A stretch of DNA of 25,102 nucleotides. It comes from Spirogloea muscicola. Taxonomy: Eukaryota; Streptophyta; Zygnematophyceae; Spirogloeales; Spirogloeaceae. Below the pieces are notes generated by a model. It was given only the letters and a program-made list of their open reading frames with translations. It was not told the DNA's origin and ran no database searches. Made by a program: the position numbers and the translations under genes. Every line of letters starts with the position of its first letter. The stretch's first letter is position 1. Below are positions 23,001 to 25,102 of this stretch, in pieces. The stretch covers positions 354,225 through 379,326 of the forward strand of contig WELB01000085.1 in assembly GCA_009602725.1 (NCBI GenBank), in the 5' to 3' direction.

Positions 23001-24415
23001 AACGCAGACAGCTGGCCTGGAAGTCGCAAGTGCGAATTGACGTCCAAGGTAACTGTTGGCTTTGGCATGTTCACACCCAGTTCAGGAGGAACCGCAGGCA
23101 CCATGCGCTGGTACAGTGGGACGGTCGGCTGTGGAAGCATCAGACTCCACAAACTTCAGGGGCTGATAAATTGGGAGGATTGTACTTCTCACATTTGCAG
23201 AGCTTGCTTCTGTTCTCGCATTTTCCATGCCCGCCAGCGGAATCTGTAGTGCAGCAGGTGGCGTTAATGAGAGGTTGCCTCTCAATTGTCTACTACAGGA
23301 CAGGAGTTGGCTGCAGAATTGAGCTGTCGCATGACCTGACGAGCCTCGTTGGCATACCTCACTGAAGGACACGAAGGACTGATCCTGGGCGCGGGAGTTG
23401 CGCAGCTGAGTCGAGTGGGCCCTTGGCAGCGTGGGTGTGCCTTCGGCCCTGCTCGGCCGCACGCCCTGGCTCGCACGGGGAGCCATCCAGGGCAGCTCCT
23501 TCCAGGTGGTGCGGCAGAGCGGGCAGGAGGTGTGGCCGTGCCTCACGTTGGACGTGATGCAGGCAAAGTGGAAGATGTGGCCGCACTCGGCCGTGAACAG
23601 CGCGTGCCCGGCAGCCTTATGCGTCTCCAAGCAGATGGAGCGAACCAGCTGCTAACGAAGGGGAGATGGCCAGCGGAGGTCGTTAGCAGAGTACCTAGAG
23701 TACCCAGGACTTGCACATGCAGCACCTGGGCAAGTCCATGATCGACAGAGGACTCGCATTTTGAATGCCGAGGGCGACTTGCACTAAATCTTGAACAAGT
23801 CGCTGTCCTGGCCGGTCCACTCAAACGGCCAGCCGCACGCTACATGTGCTGCATGACCCATGAGCGCACCTTGGGGCTCCGCGCAGTAATGCCAGCAGAT
23901 GAGGAGCTGGAGCGGCTGTTGCGACGGCTGTGGGACCTGGTCGACGTCCCGCGCATGCTGGCCGCCTCGCCAGCTGACGCTCCTGGCTGCTCAGTCCCTC
24001 CCATCGTCGGAGCCGTCTCGGCGCCAGAGCCCTCCTGAGCGGGCTGCTGCCGCTGGGAGGTGCTGTGGGAACCCATGCCTTCGCTCTCAGCGCCAACTCG
24101 CACGGCTTCCGACAACGCGGCTATGCAGTCGACGCCGGCGCTGGCGGCGGCCGCCGACGAGGACAGGCGCGGCGTCTTGCAGGGCTCGCAGTCGCGGACG
24201 GGGTCGCCGGAGGGGTCGCCTCGGGCGGCGGGGAGGGGTGATCCAGGGCCCTGGGCGCCGCAGGCCACGGCCTGGCGCAGGCGCTTCCAGGAGCTCTTCA
24301 TGGCGCCGTCGCGCCAGCGCGCCGCGGCGCCCAGGAGGGGCGCCGAGCCAGCGGCAACGGCGACGCCGTCTCGGCTACCGACGGGAACGACGGCGGAGGC
24401 GGAGCCGGGCGCCAT
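20090..24415 (-). CDS. VWA and RING domain protein, WAV3-like E3 ligase, 8 exons
   Basis: Exons on the - strand: 24415-23870, 23651-23358, 22936-22304, 22146-21884, 21735-21468, 21337-21077, 20952-20564, 20330-20090; about 964 residues, with consistent phases. Plant WAV3-type proteins are RING ubiquitin ligases acting in root growth responses. The Ser-rich N-terminus contains MKSSWKRLRQAVAC, an alternative start (24301). RING-H2 at about 186-228: C189, C205, H207, H210, C213, C225, C228 are present, but the expected first Cys is Arg186. Next come FAFNDDDEL and DEARTYFTVLLNIQAP, then a VWA domain with MIDAS motif DISGSM near 469, GDRLSIVAFSS, and SDGHDT. The C-terminal VWA-associated region ends in a helix (RNRIYAVSAIQRTRLLLELG), SSHCWQRATTRG and NDYLTPSM, as in plant homologues, then a Pro/Ser tail. 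A 75-base phase-0 cassette at 23054-23128 could be an extra exon. The acceptor at 23648 (one codon shorter) is also possible. Confidence 0.87.
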
Positions 24416-24440
24416 GGCGTCAGGGCGGCCGCCGCCGCCG

Positions 24441-24463
24441 CTGCTGCTGCTGCTGCTGCTGCT
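24441..24463 (+). repeat. CTG/CAG microsatellite
   Basis: Seven CTG units and a partial one, preceded by CCG units. It lies 26 bases upstream of the proposed VWA-RING start codon, and in frame it would encode serines if translation began further upstream. Confidence 0.85.
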
Positions 24464-24569
24464 CCGAGGGGGCCGCCATGGCGGGAGGCGAGGAAGGCCT
24501 TCTTGTGGGGGGCTCGGCTCGGAGGTTGGGCGCGGGCTGGCCCACCAAAAAAAAAGAAAGCGGCTGCTG

Positions 24570-24595
24570 ATATGAAAGAATCGGCTGTGAAATGC
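24570..24595 (+). repeat. Fragment resembling dispersed-repeat core
   Basis: GGCTGTGAAATGCCAGCC keeps the GGCTGTGA...CCAGCC pattern and is preceded by GAAAG, as in copy A. Too short to assign safely. Confidence 0.3.
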
Positions 24596-24850
24596 CAGCC
24601 AGATGCATACACCGGGGGGGGGGGGAGCCCCGGCCGGCCTGGCACCCCCTCCCGGTGCGGGTGGCGTCGGGGGAGGTACCAACCGCCGCCCGCCGCCGGG
24701 GCAACAGAGTCAGCGCCGCCAGCCTGGCGCCGCGCTGACCGGGCTCCCCGCCCGGTTGCCGACCGGCCCGCGCGCGGGCGGCCGTAGACTCCTGGGCCCC
24801 GCGGCTGGTGTCCCCCGCTCTTAGCGCTTCCCCTGGCCCCCTTCTCGTGC

Positions 24851-24878
24851 TTTGTTGATCCTTTTTTGTTGATCCTTC
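24851..24878 (+). repeat. 14-bp tandem duplication
   Basis: TTTGTTGATCCTTT followed directly by TTTGTTGATCCTTC, differing in the last base. It sits at the left end of the reverse-transcriptase-like ORF and includes its upstream in-frame TGA. Confidence 0.75.
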
Positions 24879-25102
24879 CCCGCAAGGTCCGCGACGCTCG
24901 TCGGGCACGCGGTCGCTCTGGCGGCTCGGAGTAAGGAGCGCAAGTACTCTGACCACCCTCCAGGCGATGCCTTCGCGGCACTGGCCATTGACGTACACGG
25001 GGCATTTGGCAGTGGCTGGTTGGATCTCCTCCAGCGGCTTGCCCGGGAGGCCATCGAGCGGCGGCAGGGTTCGCCAGGCTTCAATGCTGCCGGCTCCCTC
25101 TC
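24873..25102 (+). pseudogene. C-terminal tail of a retrotransposon reverse transcriptase ORF, cut by window edge
   Basis: An open frame of 76 codons follows an in-frame TGA (24870-24872) and runs to the window end. It reads ATLVGHAVALAARSKERKYS, then DHPPGDAFAALAIDVHGAFG, then LDLLQRLAREAIERRQGSPG. An Ala-rich helix, K-x-R-K-Y, then F-x-x-L-A-I-x-x-x-G-x-x-G is what I recall at the C-terminal end of reverse transcriptase ORFs in non-LTR and related retroelements of green algae. No catalytic YxDD region lies upstream, so this is a truncated or intron-split copy. An open ORF with no start codon supports a fragment. The call rests on a short pattern and could be wrong. Confidence 0.4.

Larger units (their letters stand above)
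24416..24872. other. Spacer upstream of VWA-RING gene
   Basis: Very GC-rich, with a CTG run, A-run (24545-24555) and G-run (24616-24625). It must contain the promoter and 5' UTR of the - strand VWA-RING gene. A short piece at 24570-24595 (GAATCGGCTGTGAAATGCCAGCC) resembles the stem core of the dispersed repeat. No gene supported. Confidence 0.4.

Overview
The window looks like nuclear DNA from a green alga, most likely a trebouxiophyte-type chlorophyte. The genes are dense in short GT-AG introns, most acceptors end in TGCAG, and exons are GC-rich. Several products are plant-type: a plastidial alpha-class pyruvate kinase, a plant-like acetoacetyl-CoA thiolase, a WAV3-like VWA-RING protein and a LEA_2 protein. 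No ribosomal RNA gene, tRNA gene, CRISPR array or bacterial operon was seen. All gene models were spliced by hand, checking codon phase at each junction; none has transcript support. The genus cannot be named from this sequence.

Layout, left to right. (1) 9-3632, + strand: acetyl-CoA C-acetyltransferase in 13 exons, followed by two perfect tandem hairpins in its 3' flank. (2) About 4255-4961, - strand: two weak ORFs, one with a membrane helix and one with a signal peptide and a proline run; they may belong to one poorly assembled secreted or membrane protein gene. (3) 4962-6633: GC-rich flank with two G-boxes, an inverted CCAAT box, a purine tract and one copy of a dispersed repeat. (4) 6634-11020, +: plastid-targeted pyruvate kinase, 12 exons. 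(5) 11854-12717, -: CxxC zinc-binding protein of the CZIB/UPF0587 family, 4 exons, convergent with pyruvate kinase. (6) 13240-14155, +: LEA_2-domain membrane protein, divergent from CZIB across a 168-base assembly gap flanked by a poly-G run. (7) 15353-16625, -: conserved protein of unknown function, 5 segments. (8) 16626-20089: about 3.5 kb without a convincing gene, holding a purine tract, a second copy of the dispersed repeat and a faint RNase-H-like fossil; another copy of the repeat lies at 14634-14882. (9) 20090-24415, -: VWA plus RING protein resembling plant WAV3-type E3 ligases. (10) 24873-25102, +: end-truncated ORF resembling the C-terminal tail of a retrotransposon reverse transcriptase.

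The genes do not form a pathway cluster. Two (thiolase and pyruvate kinase) are central carbon enzymes, and the others are unrelated housekeeping or signalling genes. I found no convincing new multi-gene system. The points most worth checking are the dispersed, possibly tRNA-derived repeat family, the missing first zinc ligand in the RING domain, the altered active-site residues of the pyruvate kinase, and the conserved gene of unknown function.
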